This document shows positions 8,570 to 17,457 of a stretch of 64,000 nucleotides of DNA, piece after piece. The notes under the pieces were generated by a model, which was given only the letters and a program-made list of their open reading frames with translations, ran no database searches and was not told where the DNA came from. Each line of letters opens with the position of its first letter. The first letter of the stretch is position 1. This DNA comes from Streptomyces diastatochromogenes. GTDB lineage: Bacteria > Actinomycetota > Actinomycetes > Streptomycetales > Streptomycetaceae. The position numbers were made by a program, and so were the translations under genes. Location: positions 27,902 through 91,901 of the forward strand of contig NZ_MCGQ01000058.1 in the NCBI RefSeq assembly GCF_002242805.1, in the 5' to 3' direction.

Positions 8570-10693
8570 TTGGACCGCACCGAGCCCCTGCCCTCCGCGG
8601 GCCCGTCCCGCCGTAGATTCATGGTGTACACGGTGGCCGCGGCCACCCTGACGGTCGCCGCCCCGCTCGCCTGCACCCCCTCGCGCGCGGAAGGCGCCGA
8701 GCCCTCCCGCGCGGCCTCCGACGTCCTGGTGACCGGCACCGACGAGGAGATGCTGGTCCTGGAGGTCACGGAGGCCAACCACATCGTCGTGCGGCTGCCC
8801 CGGGCCGAGGTCGGCCAGGGCATCACCACCGCGGTCGCCATGATGATCGCCGAGGAGCTGGACGCCCGCCTCGCCGACGTGCGCATCCCGCTCGCCGATG
8901 CCCGGACCAAGGGCAACCAGTACACCGGCGGCTCCAGTTCGGTGAGTTCGCTGTACGGCCCGGCCCGGCAGCTCGCCGCCACCGCGCGGGCCAAGCTGGT
9001 GACCGCCGCCGCCCGCCGCTGGCACCTGCCCGCCCGGACCCTGCGCACCCGAGACACCATGGTCGTGGCACCGGACGGGCGCACGGCCACCTTCGGCTCG
9101 CTGACCGCGAGCGCGGCCCGTATCCACCGGCCCGCCGTCCCGAGCAAGCCCAAGCCCGCGTCCCGGCACCGGGTGATCGGCCGGCCGACGACCAGGATCG
9201 ACGCGCGGGACATCGTCACCGGCCGGGCGAAGTACGCCGGGGACGTGGCGGTGGCCGGGGCGAAGCCCACGGTGGTGGCCCGGCCGCCGACGATCCGGGG
9301 CAAGCTCGTCTCGGTCGACGACCGGGCCGCCCGCGCCCTGCCGGGCGTCCACGCGGTGGTCCGGCTGCCCGGCGGGGTCGCCGTCGTCGCGGACACCTTC
9401 CATCACGCCTTCCGCGCCCGGGACGCCCTTCGCCTCACGTGGGCGCCCGGCCCGCTCGCCCGTCTCTCGGACGCGCAGATACGCGCGCGGCTGAAGGCCG
9501 CCGTCCCCCGGCTCGGCACCCCGCCGCACGGATCGACCCCGGTGGAGGCCGAGTTCGCGTTCGCCTTCGTCGGGCACGCCCCGATGGAGGTGCTCACGGC
9601 GGTCGCGGACGTCCGCGCCGACCGTGCGGAGCTGTGGTTCTCCTCCCAGACCCCGATGGACGCGCGGGACGCCGTCGCCCAGGCGGTCGGCCTGCGTCCG
9701 TCGAAGGTCAAGGTCCATGTGGTGCGCGCCGGTGGCTCGTTCGGCCGCCGGCTGAACTACGACGCGGCGATCGAGGCGGCGCTGGTCTCCAAGGCGGCCC
9801 GGCGCCCGGTGAAGCTGATGTGGAGCCGCGGCGACGACATCCGGCACGGCCGGATGCGCCCCGCGAGCCACCACCGGATCCGGGCCAGTGTGGCCGGGGG
9901 CCGGGTGGTGGCCTTCGAACAGGTGATGGCCTCGGTGTCGGAGTCGTACGACGACGCCGGCCTGTCCGCGCAGGGCGGTGTGCGGGCCGCGTCCGGCCCC
10001 CTGCCCAGCCAGACGGGGCTGTACAACTTCGGCCGGGTGTCCGGCGATTCGGGCGGCATCGAACTGGCCGTGCCGCTCGGCGCCTGGCGGTCGGTGGACT
10101 CCGGGACCGTGCGGACCGCCGAGGAGATCGTCGTGGACGAGATCGCCCGCAAGCTCGGCGTGGACCCGGTGGCCTTCCGCCGGACCACCCTGCGCGGCAA
10201 GGCCGTCCGGGCCGTCCTCGACAAGGCGGCGGCCGCCGGCCACTGGGGCCGTCCCATGCCCGACGGCTGCGCCCAGGGCATCGCCGTGCACGAGGAGTAC
10301 GGCTCCCGCGTGGCCTGCCTCGCCGAGATCGACGCGAGCGACCCGAAGAACCCCCGGGTGACCAAGGTGGTGATGGCGGCCGACGTGGGCACCGCGGTCA
10401 ACCCCCGTGGCCTGGAAGCCCAGTTGATGGGCGCCACGACCGACGGCATCTCCGTGATCCTGCAGGCGGGCCTGCACATCGACCGGGGCGCCGTCCGCGA
10501 GAGCAGCTTCGCCGACTTCCGCTACGCCCGCCAGCGCCACGCCCCGCTCGTCTTCGAGGCCCACATCCTGCCCTCGACCGGGGACCCGGGCGGCGCCGGC
10601 GAACTCGGCGTCCCCGCGGCATCCGGCGCGGTCGCCAACGCCTACGCCCGCGCGACCGGCACCGCTCCGCGCAGCTTCCCGCTCACCTTCTGA
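8570..10693 (+). CDS. iorB: Isoquinoline 1-oxidoreductase-like molybdopterin (large) subunit
   Basis: A 707-aa molybdenum hydroxylase large subunit of the xanthine dehydrogenase superfamily, IorB-type, expected to hydroxylate an N-heteroaromatic or oxidise an aldehyde using electrons passed to the small subunit. The N-terminus carries a Tat signal (SRRRFMVYTVAAATLTVAA), suggesting export of the folded complex. Cofactor-binding features include GQGITTAVAMMIAEEL, GGSFGRR and the C-terminal GGAGELGVPAASGAVANA segment with the expected catalytic Glu. The TTG start at 8570 is fixed by AGGAG at 8558-8562. The small [2Fe-2S] subunit follows 26 bp downstream. The true substrate cannot be told. Confidence 0.85.
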   Translation: MDRTEPLPSAGPSRRRFMVYTVAAATLTVAAPLACTPSRAEGAEPSRAASDVLVTGTDEEMLVLEVTEANHIVVRLPRAEVGQGITTAVAMMIAEELDARLADVRIPLADARTKGNQYTGGSSSVSSLYGPARQLAATARAKLVTAAARRWHLPARTLRTRDTMVVAPDGRTATFGSLTASAARIHRPAVPSKPKPASRHRVIGRPTTRIDARDIVTGRAKYAGDVAVAGAKPTVVARPPTIRGKLVSVDDRAARALPGVHAVVRLPGGVAVVADTFHHAFRARDALRLTWAPGPLARLSDAQIRARLKAAVPRLGTPPHGSTPVEAEFAFAFVGHAPMEVLTAVADVRADRAELWFSSQTPMDARDAVAQAVGLRPSKVKVHVVRAGGSFGRRLNYDAAIEAALVSKAARRPVKLMWSRGDDIRHGRMRPASHHRIRASVAGGRVVAFEQVMASVSESYDDAGLSAQGGVRAASGPLPSQTGLYNFGRVSGDSGGIELAVPLGAWRSVDSGTVRTAEEIVVDEIARKLGVDPVAFRRTTLRGKAVRAVLDKAAAAGHWGRPMPDGCAQGIAVHEEYGSRVACLAEIDASDPKNPRVTKVVMAADVGTAVNPRGLEAQLMGATTDGISVILQAGLHIDRGAVRESSFADFRYARQRHAPLVFEAHILPSTGDPGGAGELGVPAASGAVANAYARATGTAPRSFPLTF

Positions 10694-10719
10694 CCGCCGA
10701 CTCACCTTCCGAGGCACCC

Positions 10720-11178
10720 ATGCGTTCCTACTCCTTCACCCTCAACGGCAGACAGGTGACCGTGCAGGCCCCCGCCGACATGCCCCTCCTGTGGGTCCTG
10801 CGCGACCTCCTCGGGGTCACCGGCCCCAAGTACGGCTGTGGGGTGGGCGTCTGCCGCGCCTGCACCAGCCACCTCGACGGCGCCGAGATCCAGCCCTGTG
10901 TGGTCCCGGTGGCCGACTGCGCGAACCGCGCGGTCACCACCATCGAGGGCCTGGCCGACGGCGACACCCTGCACCCGGTCCAACAGGCCTGGATGGACTG
11001 CGACGTGGCCCAGTGCGGCTTCTGCCAGCCGGGCCAGATCATGGCCGCCACAGCCCTGCTGAAGCGCACCTCCCACCCCACGGACGCCGACATCGACGCC
11101 ATCGAGAACATCTGCCGCTGCGGCACGTACGCCCGCATCCGGGAGGCGATCAAGAAGGCCGCGGAGAGCGGTGATTGA
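10720..11178 (+). CDS. iorA: [2Fe-2S] small subunit of the molybdenum oxidoreductase
   Basis: A 152-aa ferredoxin-like subunit that carries electrons from the molybdenum centre. The plant-type cluster ligands are in CGVGVCRACTSHLDGAEIQPC (about residues 41-61); the second, all-helical cluster domain has CGFCQPGQ and CRCGTY. This matches the two-cluster architecture and length of the IorA/CoxS family. It has no signal peptide, so it would travel with the Tat-dependent large subunit. It ends three bases before the convergent esterase gene. Confidence 0.92.
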   Translation: MRSYSFTLNGRQVTVQAPADMPLLWVLRDLLGVTGPKYGCGVGVCRACTSHLDGAEIQPCVVPVADCANRAVTTIEGLADGDTLHPVQQAWMDCDVAQCGFCQPGQIMAATALLKRTSHPTDADIDAIENICRCGTYARIREAIKKAAESGD

Positions 11179-11181
11179 GTC

Positions 11182-12162
11182 TCATTCGGCCAGCAGCCGC
11201 CGCAGCCAGTCCAGTTGGGCTGCCCGGGCCGCCTGGGACAGGCCCGCCTGGGGAGCGAAGCCGTCGAAGCCGTGGAAGCCGCCCGGCCAGACGTGGAGTT
11301 CGGCCGTGCCGCCCGACCGCCAGATGCGGGAGGCGTAGTCGACGACCTCGTCCCGGAAGGTCTCCGCGGAGCCGACGTCGAGGAAGGCCGGGGGCAGCCC
11401 GGACAGGTCGGTCGCGCGGGCGGGGGCGGCGTAGGGGGAGACGTCGGGGCCGCCCCGCCGCTCGCCCAGTAGCGCCGTCCAGCCGGTCTCGTTGGCGGTG
11501 CGGTCCCAGATGCCGATGCCCGCCATCTGGTGGCTGGAGACGGTGTCGTTGCGGTCGTCGAGCATCGGGCACATCAGGAGCTGGCCGATGACCGGCGGGC
11601 CCTGGCGGTCGCGCAGCAGGAGGGCGAGCGCGGCGGTCAGGCCGCCGCCGGCGCTCGCGCCCGCGATGACGATCCGGTCCGGGTCACCGCCGATCTCCTT
11701 GGCGTGCGCGGCCGTCCACAGCAGGCCGGCGTACACGTCGTCGACCGGCGCCGGGTACGGGTGTTCCGGCGCGAGGCGGTACTCGACCGACACGACGACC
11801 GCGCCCAGCTCGCGCGCCCAGGCCAGCGGGGCGTCCACGCCGGCCCGGTTGTCGCCGAGGACCATGCCGCCGCCGTGCACGTGGTAGATCACCGGCAGCG
11901 GGACGGCGGGGTCGGCGGCGGTCGGGCGGCAGATGAGCAGGGAGATCTCCGGGGCTCCCGCCGGGCCCGGCACCGTACGGTCCTCGGCCACGAACGCGCC
12001 GCCCAACGTGAGGTCGAGCTGTGCGAGCAGCTCGATGCCCGCGCCCTCCCGGACGGCGGGGATCTCCTCCAGGGTGAACCCGGGCGAGATCTGGTCCTTG
12101 ATCAGCTCCAGCGCGGCGGCGAGCTCCGGGTCGAACGGGGGCGGGGGCGGGACCTCGGGCAT
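11182..12162 (-). CDS. Alpha/beta-hydrolase, HSL (family IV) esterase
   Basis: A 326-aa carboxylester hydrolase. The oxyanion-hole motif HGGGM is at residues 96-100, the nucleophile elbow GASAGG puts the catalytic Ser at residue 170, the acid is expected in PAFLDVGSAETFRDE and the His in WPGGFHGFD. No signal peptide, so cytoplasmic. The length and spacing are typical of hormone-sensitive-lipase-like bacterial esterases acting on short-chain esters. Convergent with, and nearly touching, the iorA gene. Natural substrate unknown. Confidence 0.88.
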   Translation of the reverse strand: MPEVPPPPPFDPELAAALELIKDQISPGFTLEEIPAVREGAGIELLAQLDLTLGGAFVAEDRTVPGPAGAPEISLLICRPTAADPAVPLPVIYHVHGGGMVLGDNRAGVDAPLAWARELGAVVVSVEYRLAPEHPYPAPVDDVYAGLLWTAAHAKEIGGDPDRIVIAGASAGGGLTAALALLLRDRQGPPVIGQLLMCPMLDDRNDTVSSHQMAGIGIWDRTANETGWTALLGERRGGPDVSPYAAPARATDLSGLPPAFLDVGSAETFRDEVVDYASRIWRSGGTAELHVWPGGFHGFDGFAPQAGLSQAARAAQLDWLRRLLAE

Positions 12163-12463
12163 GGCTTCTCCTCAGCTGACTCAAGCGGCTCGGGCCACCC
12201 GTCACGCGACCCGCGCGACCGGCGGTGGCCCCTACGGCCATGATCCGCGTACCCAGACGAGCCCGGAGGCCGACGGATGGCGGAACCTGTCCGCCGGACG
12301 GCGGGTGCCGGGAGCAGCCGCAGCGCGCTGGTCGGCCCTCCGATGGATCCGCTTGGCTCCGAACCCTTCCGGCATCACATGTGCATGCTCACAGCGGTTC
12401 GTCACTAGCATGGGGAGATGCACAGTCGCGTGCTGCTGGCGGGGGGCGTGCGAGGAGGTAGCG
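12163..12463. promoter_or_regulatory. Divergent promoter region between the esterase and the GAF-PucR regulator
   Basis: This 301-bp gap holds no gene I can support. Near its right end is a 16-bp element, ATGTGCATGCTCACAG (12379-12394), followed by a TAGCAT -10-like hexamer (12406-12411). The element matches two others located after the regulator gene. Confidence 0.5.
12379..12394. promoter_or_regulatory. TGTG-N6-CACA operator-like element, copy 1
   Basis: ATGTGCATGCTCACAG sits just upstream of a -10-like TAGCAT and about 70 bp before the GAF-PucR gene. The same pattern recurs at 14265-14280 and 14296-14311, which suggests autoregulation by that gene's product. Confidence 0.45.
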
Positions 12464-14260
12464 ATGACGTCCGTGTCCTCCGCAGGGCCGGATCTGCTGC
12501 GCTGTATGAGCGCCATCGACGAACTGGCCATCGCGGTCAATCAGCAGCGCGACCTGCCGAGGCTGCTGGAGCAGATCGCCCGTACCGCCTGTGACCTGCT
12601 CGGCTACGAGAGCGCGGCCGTACTGCTGGTCGACGACGACCGCGCGGCCTTGCGGATCGAGGGCAGCTGGGGTCTGAGCGAGGGCTATGTGCGGCTGGTG
12701 AACGAGGAGTCGCCGCTGCTGCTGGTCCCCGAGGGCACCTTCGCCGGCAGCCCGTCCCGGCGCTCCTTCGTCGACGGCGTGCCGGTGATCGTCGAGGACA
12801 TCGCCCACGATCCCTCGTACGGACCCTGGGCGAAGGCGGCCCAGGAGCACGGGCACCACTCCATGGCTGCGGTGCCGCTGCGCAACCAGGGCGAGACCGT
12901 GGGCACGATGAACGTCTACGGCAGCGATCCGCGCCGCCTGGGCCCGGGCGGGCTGGAGCTGCTGCAGGTCCTCGCCAGCCACGCCGGGATCGCCCTGGAG
13001 ACGAGCGCGCAGCTGGAGCGCGACCGCCGCCGGGTGCGCGAACTGAGCGCGTTGAACGAACTGTTGCGCCAACACGCCGCCATTCACGACCGGTTCATCG
13101 GGGTCGCCCGACGTGGCGGCGGCATCAGTGACATCGCGGCCGCCCTCGCGGAGACCGCGGACCGGGCCGTGGCCGTGCAGGACGTGTCCGGCCAGACCCT
13201 CGCCGCCGTGCCCCGGGCCGGGGTGTCGGTACGGCCGCCGGACTGGCTGTCCTGGCCCCGGCAGGAGGGAGGCGTGTCGCTGCTCGACCTCCTGGCGCAG
13301 GCGTCCCCGGTGCTGCGGTCCGACGCGTTTCCCGGCCTGCTGGCGGGACCGGTCCGGCTGGGGGAAGAGACCCTGGGCGTGCTCTGGCTGGCCGGGGACG
13401 CCGAGGACGACGACGTACGGCTGCGCGCCATCGAGCAGGCCACGGTGGTCCTGGGCCTGGAGATGCTGCGTCGGCGCGCCGTGGTCGACGCCCAGTGGCA
13501 GCTGCGGGGCGATCTCGTCTCCGAACTCGCGAGCGGGCCCCTCGCCGACCCGGAGGCCGTCCTCGCGCGCGGCGACCGGCTCGGCAGCGACCTGAGGCTG
13601 CCCCAGCGCGTCCTCGCCGTCCGCCACGAGGAGGCCGGTGAGGCGGTCACCACGCAGCTGCTGCGCCTGACGCAGTCGCTCGTGCTCTCCCGCCCGCGTC
13701 CCAAACCGCTGCTCGCGCTGCGGGACGGCGCGATCGTGATCGTGGCGCCGGCGGCGGACCCGGAGGGTGCCGAGGAGCTGGCCCGGCGCATCCGTACCGT
13801 CGGAATCCAGACCCTGGAGGGCGGTGTGCGTGTGGCCGTCAGCGAGACCTGTGCCGGTCCGGACCGGCTGCCCGGAGCGTTCCGCCAGGTCACCGGCCTG
13901 CTACGGCTCCTGCCGTACGCCACCGGCGAGGACGTCCTGACGGTGGCGTCGGCAGGGGTGATCGGCATGCTGCTGGCCGACGTCGACCCGCAGCGCATGG
14001 GCGTCCTCGCCGCCCGCTGGATCGGCCCGCTACGGGAGTACGACCAGCGCCGGGGCACCGACCTCGTCAGCACCCTGCGCACCTACCTCGCCCACGACCT
14101 CAACACCAACGCCACCGCCGAGGCCCTCTTCGTCCACCCGAACACGGTCGGCCTGCGCGTCAAACGCATCGAAAGCCTGCTGGGCGTCTCCCTGACCAGC
14201 GTCGGCGACCTGACCACGCTGCGCACGGCGCTGGCGATCGACGACATCACCCGCACCTGA
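12464..14260 (+). CDS. GAF-domain PucR-family transcriptional regulator
   Basis: A 598-aa cytoplasmic regulator. An N-terminal GAF domain (about residues 15-185, including the LLEQIARTACDLLGYESAAV helix-strand start) should bind a small ligand. The centre is a PucR-like region, and the C-terminus (about 535-590, with LNTNATAEALFVHPNTVGLR) is the PucR helix-turn-helix. The ATG at 12464 is set by AGGAGG at 12453-12458. Operator-like palindromes flank it on both sides, so it probably controls itself and the genes to its right (cupin, DsbA-like, FAD monooxygenase). The effector is unknown. Confidence 0.85.
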   Translation: MTSVSSAGPDLLRCMSAIDELAIAVNQQRDLPRLLEQIARTACDLLGYESAAVLLVDDDRAALRIEGSWGLSEGYVRLVNEESPLLLVPEGTFAGSPSRRSFVDGVPVIVEDIAHDPSYGPWAKAAQEHGHHSMAAVPLRNQGETVGTMNVYGSDPRRLGPGGLELLQVLASHAGIALETSAQLERDRRRVRELSALNELLRQHAAIHDRFIGVARRGGGISDIAAALAETADRAVAVQDVSGQTLAAVPRAGVSVRPPDWLSWPRQEGGVSLLDLLAQASPVLRSDAFPGLLAGPVRLGEETLGVLWLAGDAEDDDVRLRAIEQATVVLGLEMLRRRAVVDAQWQLRGDLVSELASGPLADPEAVLARGDRLGSDLRLPQRVLAVRHEEAGEAVTTQLLRLTQSLVLSRPRPKPLLALRDGAIVIVAPAADPEGAEELARRIRTVGIQTLEGGVRVAVSETCAGPDRLPGAFRQVTGLLRLLPYATGEDVLTVASAGVIGMLLADVDPQRMGVLAARWIGPLREYDQRRGTDLVSTLRTYLAHDLNTNATAEALFVHPNTVGLRVKRIESLLGVSLTSVGDLTTLRTALAIDDITRT

Positions 14261-14264
14261 CGAT

Positions 14265-14280
14265 CTGTGCCGCAGTACAG
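14265..14280. promoter_or_regulatory. TGTG-N6-CACA operator-like element, copy 2
   Basis: CTGTGCCGCAGTACAG, an imperfect palindrome beginning four bases after the regulator stop codon. It is 31 bp (three helical turns) from copy 3. Confidence 0.45.
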
Positions 14281-14295
14281 GCCTGGCGGTAAAGG

Positions 14296-14311
14296 CTGTG
14301 CTGCCGCACAG
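14296..14311. promoter_or_regulatory. TGTG-N6-CACA operator-like element, copy 3
   Basis: CTGTGCTGCCGCACAG, the most symmetric of the three copies, with arms CTGTGC and GCACAG. It lies 55 bp before the ATG of the short cupin gene, as expected for an operator of the downstream genes. Confidence 0.5.
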
Positions 14312-14365
14312 TGCCCTCGATGTCGTGCGCTGTCACGCTGGAGGTCAGTCCCGGGACACACCGGG

Positions 14366-14608
14366 ATGGAGGTGCTGAAGGTCGTCTACAGGGCCGGGTT
14401 CACCAACCCCTGGCACACCCACAACTGCGCCCACGGCATCTACGTCCTCGACGGCACCCTGACCACGCACCAGGGCGACTACCCGGCGGGCAGCTTCGTC
14501 TGGTTCCCCGAGGGCGGCACCATGACCCACGGTGCCGGCGACGACGGCGACTGCACCTTCCTCTTCATCACCAACAAGCCGTTCGACATCCAGTACGTCG
14601 CCGAGTGA
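14366..14608 (+). CDS. Short cupin-domain protein
   Basis: An 80-aa single-domain cupin. Metal-binding features are present: WHTHNCAHGIYVLDGTL carries the histidines of motif 1, and GSFVWFPEGGTMTHG carries the Gly/Pro and His of motif 2. Typical small cupins of this kind have about 30 further N-terminal residues. The same frame is open upstream from a GTG at 14267, but that extension would overlap the two operator-like palindromes and has unlikely composition, so I chose the internal ATG. It could be a shortened but functional cupin or a 5'-truncated remnant. It could serve as a dioxygenase, isomerase or sensor in the pathway of the genes that follow. Confidence 0.65.
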   Translation: MEVLKVVYRAGFTNPWHTHNCAHGIYVLDGTLTTHQGDYPAGSFVWFPEGGTMTHGAGDDGDCTFLFITNKPFDIQYVAE

Positions 14609-14671
14609 GCACGACGGCTGCGGTCTTCTCGGGGCGGCCTCCTCCGCCGGTTCGAATAGGAGATTCCACCA

Positions 14672-15349
14672 ATGATCAACCTTGATGTGTTCAGCGATCT
14701 GATCTGCCCCTGGTGCTACATCGGCGGGCGTCGGCTGCAGAAGGCCGTCGACATCGTGCAGGAGCGCACGGGGCAGGAGTTCCGCATCCGTCACCACGCC
14801 TTCGAGCTGAACCCCGAGATGCCGGCGGCCGGAATGGACCGGCGCGCCTACCGGAGCGAGAAGTTCGGCAGCTGGGAGCGTTCGCGCCAGATGGATGCCG
14901 GCACGGTGCCGGCAGGCCGGGACGAGGGCATCGTGTTCGACTACGAGGCGATCGCCAGGACGCCGAACACCCGGGCCGGACACCGGCTGATCGCCCTCGC
15001 GGAGCGGGAGGCGCAGTCGGGCGCGGCGATGGCCGACCGCCTGCTCGTGGCCTACTTCTCCGAGGGCCAGGACGTGGGTGATGTCGCGGTGCTGGCGCGG
15101 ATCGGCAAGGAGATGGGGCTGGGCGACGACGTGGCCGCGCAGCTGGCGGACCCGGCGCTGGAGACGGCCGTGGCGGAGGACGAGCAGCTTGCCGCATACC
15201 TCGGCCTGCGCGGGGTGCCGCTGCTGATCGTCGGTGACAAGGCGATCAACGGGGCGGTCGGCACCGACGCGCTCGTGGAGATCCTGCAGCGCCAGGCCAC
15301 CGAGGTGCCGGACGGCGCCGTGTGCGAGGACGGGGTGTGCTCGCTGTGA
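14672..15349 (+). CDS. DsbA-family oxidoreductase (FrnE / HCCA-isomerase-like)
   Basis: A 225-aa thioredoxin-fold protein of the DsbA/FrnE group. The active-site CPWC is at residues 12-15, an alpha-helical insertion follows, and the cis-Pro loop is RGVPLLIVGDKAINGAV near the C-terminus. No signal peptide, so it acts in the cytoplasm, as a disulfide or glutathione-type transferase/isomerase. A further Cys pair in CEDGVCSL ends the protein. The ATG is preceded by AGGAG. The stop overlaps the GTG of the FAD monooxygenase gene, making the two an operon; a role in aromatic or polyketide-like substrate turnover is inferred. Confidence 0.85.
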   Translation: MINLDVFSDLICPWCYIGGRRLQKAVDIVQERTGQEFRIRHHAFELNPEMPAAGMDRRAYRSEKFGSWERSRQMDAGTVPAGRDEGIVFDYEAIARTPNTRAGHRLIALAEREAQSGAAMADRLLVAYFSEGQDVGDVAVLARIGKEMGLGDDVAAQLADPALETAVAEDEQLAAYLGLRGVPLLIVGDKAINGAVGTDALVEILQRQATEVPDGAVCEDGVCSL

Positions 15350-16509
15350 CCACCGTGCCGGACATCAAGTCGGTCGGCATCGTGGGCGGTTCGCTGGGCG
15401 GTCTGTTCCAGGCGGTCGCGCTCGCGGAGCTGGGACTGGACGTCACCGTCTGGGAGCGGTCCGCGGGCCGACCCGACGACCGTGGCGCGGGGATCGTGCT
15501 GCAGCCGAGCGTCGCCTGGTTCCTCAGCATGTTCTGCGGCGTCGATCCCGACCGGATCAGCGTCCCCGTCACGCACCGGCAGTTCTTCGGCCGGGACGGG
15601 CGGAGCCATCACACGCTCATGGGACAGCGGATGATCTCCTGGGGTGCGATCTACGCCTCCCTGCGGGACCGCCTCGACCCCGCGCGCTACCACGACGGGC
15701 ACCAGGTGACCGCGCTCGCACCCCGGCCCGACGGTGTCGACGTCCAGGTCGGCGACGCCGTCCGTCCCGTGGACCTCGCGATCATCGCCGACGGCTCCGC
15801 CTCCCGCCATCGCCGGCTCGTCGCACCCGGGGGTGCCCCCCACTACGCCGGGTACGTCGCCTACCGGGGCGTCATCGACGAGGCCGAACTCCCGGAGGAG
15901 CTGAGCGAGGTCTTCCGTGACCGGTTCAGCTTCTACGACGGGGACCGCACCCAGTTCCTGTGCTACTTCATCCCGGGCGACTTCGGCACGACCACGCCGG
16001 GAAAGCGCCGGATGAACTGGGTGTGGTACGTGCGGGCGGACGGGGCCGACCTGGATCGCATCACCACCGACCGCGACGGAACGGCCCACGGGCTGTCCCT
16101 GCCCCCGGGGCTGATCGCCCCTCAGGTGCACACCGAACTCCTGGACCGGGCAGGGGCGTTGCTTCCCGACCTCCTGCGTGAACTCGTGGAGCACACCCGG
16201 GAGCCGTTCGCCCAGGCGATCCTCGACGGGCGGGTCTCCCGGATGCGCAGCGGCCGTACGCTGCTCACCGGCGACGCGGCCTTCGTGGTCCGGCCGCACA
16301 CCGCCGCCAGCGCGGAGAAGGCGGCCGCCGACGCCATCACCCTCTTCACCGCCCTGCAGCAGGTCCCGTCCCTGGACGGCGCCCTGCGGGCGTGGGAGAA
16401 GGACCGGCTTGCCGAGGGAACGGCCCTCTACCGCCACGGCATCGGCCTCGGACACCGGCTCGGCCTGGGCGGTTCCGAGCCGGCGAGGGCCGCCGCTGCC
16501 GGCAGTTGA
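15346..16509 (+). CDS. FAD-dependent aromatic monooxygenase (2,6-dihydroxypyridine hydroxylase-like)
   Basis: A 387-aa group A flavin monooxygenase. The Rossmann motif GGSLGGLFQAVALAELGLDV is at about residues 12-31, followed by WERSAG and RGAGIVLQPS, which resembles the subfamily acting on hydroxypyridines and related rings. A second FAD-binding stretch is LLTGDAAFVVRPHTAAS, close to the GD motif. The GTG start at 15346 overlaps the DsbA-like stop as GTGA. No signal peptide; NAD(P)H-dependent ring hydroxylation in the cytoplasm is expected. The exact substrate is unknown. Confidence 0.83.
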   Translation: MTTVPDIKSVGIVGGSLGGLFQAVALAELGLDVTVWERSAGRPDDRGAGIVLQPSVAWFLSMFCGVDPDRISVPVTHRQFFGRDGRSHHTLMGQRMISWGAIYASLRDRLDPARYHDGHQVTALAPRPDGVDVQVGDAVRPVDLAIIADGSASRHRRLVAPGGAPHYAGYVAYRGVIDEAELPEELSEVFRDRFSFYDGDRTQFLCYFIPGDFGTTTPGKRRMNWVWYVRADGADLDRITTDRDGTAHGLSLPPGLIAPQVHTELLDRAGALLPDLLRELVEHTREPFAQAILDGRVSRMRSGRTLLTGDAAFVVRPHTAASAEKAAADAITLFTALQQVPSLDGALRAWEKDRLAEGTALYRHGIGLGHRLGLGGSEPARAAAAGS

Positions 16510-16525
16510 GGGAGTGGTTCATTCG

Positions 16526-17428
16526 ATGGACGCGACGCTACGGCAACTCGGTGTATTCGTGGCCATCGCCGACAACGAGGGCTTCGGCGCGGCCGCCGCG
16601 GCCCTCGGCATGAGCCAGTCCTCGGTGTCGCACTCGCTCGCCTCGCTCGAACGCGTGGTGCAGGGCGCCCTCGTGCAGCGCGCCACGCCGGTCCGGCCGA
16701 CGCCGCTGGGTGAGGTGCTGCTGCCCCATGCCCGCGCCACCCTTGCCGCGGCCCGCGCGTTCCACGCCGCCGCGGCCGCGCACAAGAGCACCGGTGTGGC
16801 CGGGGCGATCGGTCTTGCCGTCCCGCCGACGGCCGCGCGCGGGCTGCTGCCCGGCCTGCTGCGGCTGTGGCACGAGCACCTTCCGCACGTCGAGATCACG
16901 GTCTTCGAGGGCCTCGACGAGGAGACCGAACAGTGGCTGGAGAGCGGCACGGTCGACGTGGCCGTCCTCATCGACCCCGACCCGCTGCCCCGCGGCGCCC
17001 TGCACCTGGCGACCGACGCCTACGAGGCCGTGGTGCGTAGCGACCACCCTCTGGCGGGCGAGGAGTTCATCGAGCTGGCGGACCTGCTGGAGGACCCGCT
17101 GCTGGCCACCACCTCCGGCTGCGAGACCCAGGTCAAGCACCTGCACGCGATGACCGGCCTGACCTATCGGCCCACCCAGCGCATCCGCGAACTCACCACC
17201 CTGCTGTGCATGGTGGAGGCCGGCCTCGGCGTCGGGATCATCCCGTCCCTGGCGGCGAGCATGCTGTCCGAGACCCTCACCCTGGTCCCCCTGCGACCGC
17301 ACCTGGAACGCCGGCTCGTCCTGACCGGCCCGAGCGGCCGACCCTGGCACCCGAACGTCACCGTGATCCGGGACCTGTGCGAGAAGCGTCCCGCCGGCCT
17401 GTCGGCTCCTGCGACGGGCCGGCGGTAG
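16526..17428 (+). CDS. LysR-family transcriptional regulator
   Basis: A 300-aa LysR regulator. The N-terminal winged helix-turn-helix occupies about residues 3-62 (FGAAAAALGMSQSSVSHSLA), followed by a linker helix and a two-lobed periplasmic-binding-type effector domain ending in ELTTLLCMVEAGLGVGIIPS, a typical LysR signature. The gene follows the FAD monooxygenase by 16 bp on the same strand, so it probably regulates this operon in response to its aromatic substrate or product. The start at 16526 is chosen because the domain begins there; a GTG four codons earlier is possible. Confidence 0.88.
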   Translation: MDATLRQLGVFVAIADNEGFGAAAAALGMSQSSVSHSLASLERVVQGALVQRATPVRPTPLGEVLLPHARATLAAARAFHAAAAAHKSTGVAGAIGLAVPPTAARGLLPGLLRLWHEHLPHVEITVFEGLDEETEQWLESGTVDVAVLIDPDPLPRGALHLATDAYEAVVRSDHPLAGEEFIELADLLEDPLLATTSGCETQVKHLHAMTGLTYRPTQRIRELTTLLCMVEAGLGVGIIPSLAASMLSETLTLVPLRPHLERRLVLTGPSGRPWHPNVTVIRDLCEKRPAGLSAPATGRR

Positions 17429-17457
17429 AACCCGTTTCCGGTGGTCGTGATCTGCGC

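Noticed and set aside
7796..10717. Long minus-strand frame opposite iorB running into the repeat array
   Set aside because: It is antisense to a clearly recognisable molybdoenzyme and has no domain of its own.
12379..12394. CRP/Fnr-type site
   Set aside because: The half-sites are TGTG and CACA with only six bases between them, two fewer than the CRP pattern, and no CRP-like gene is present.
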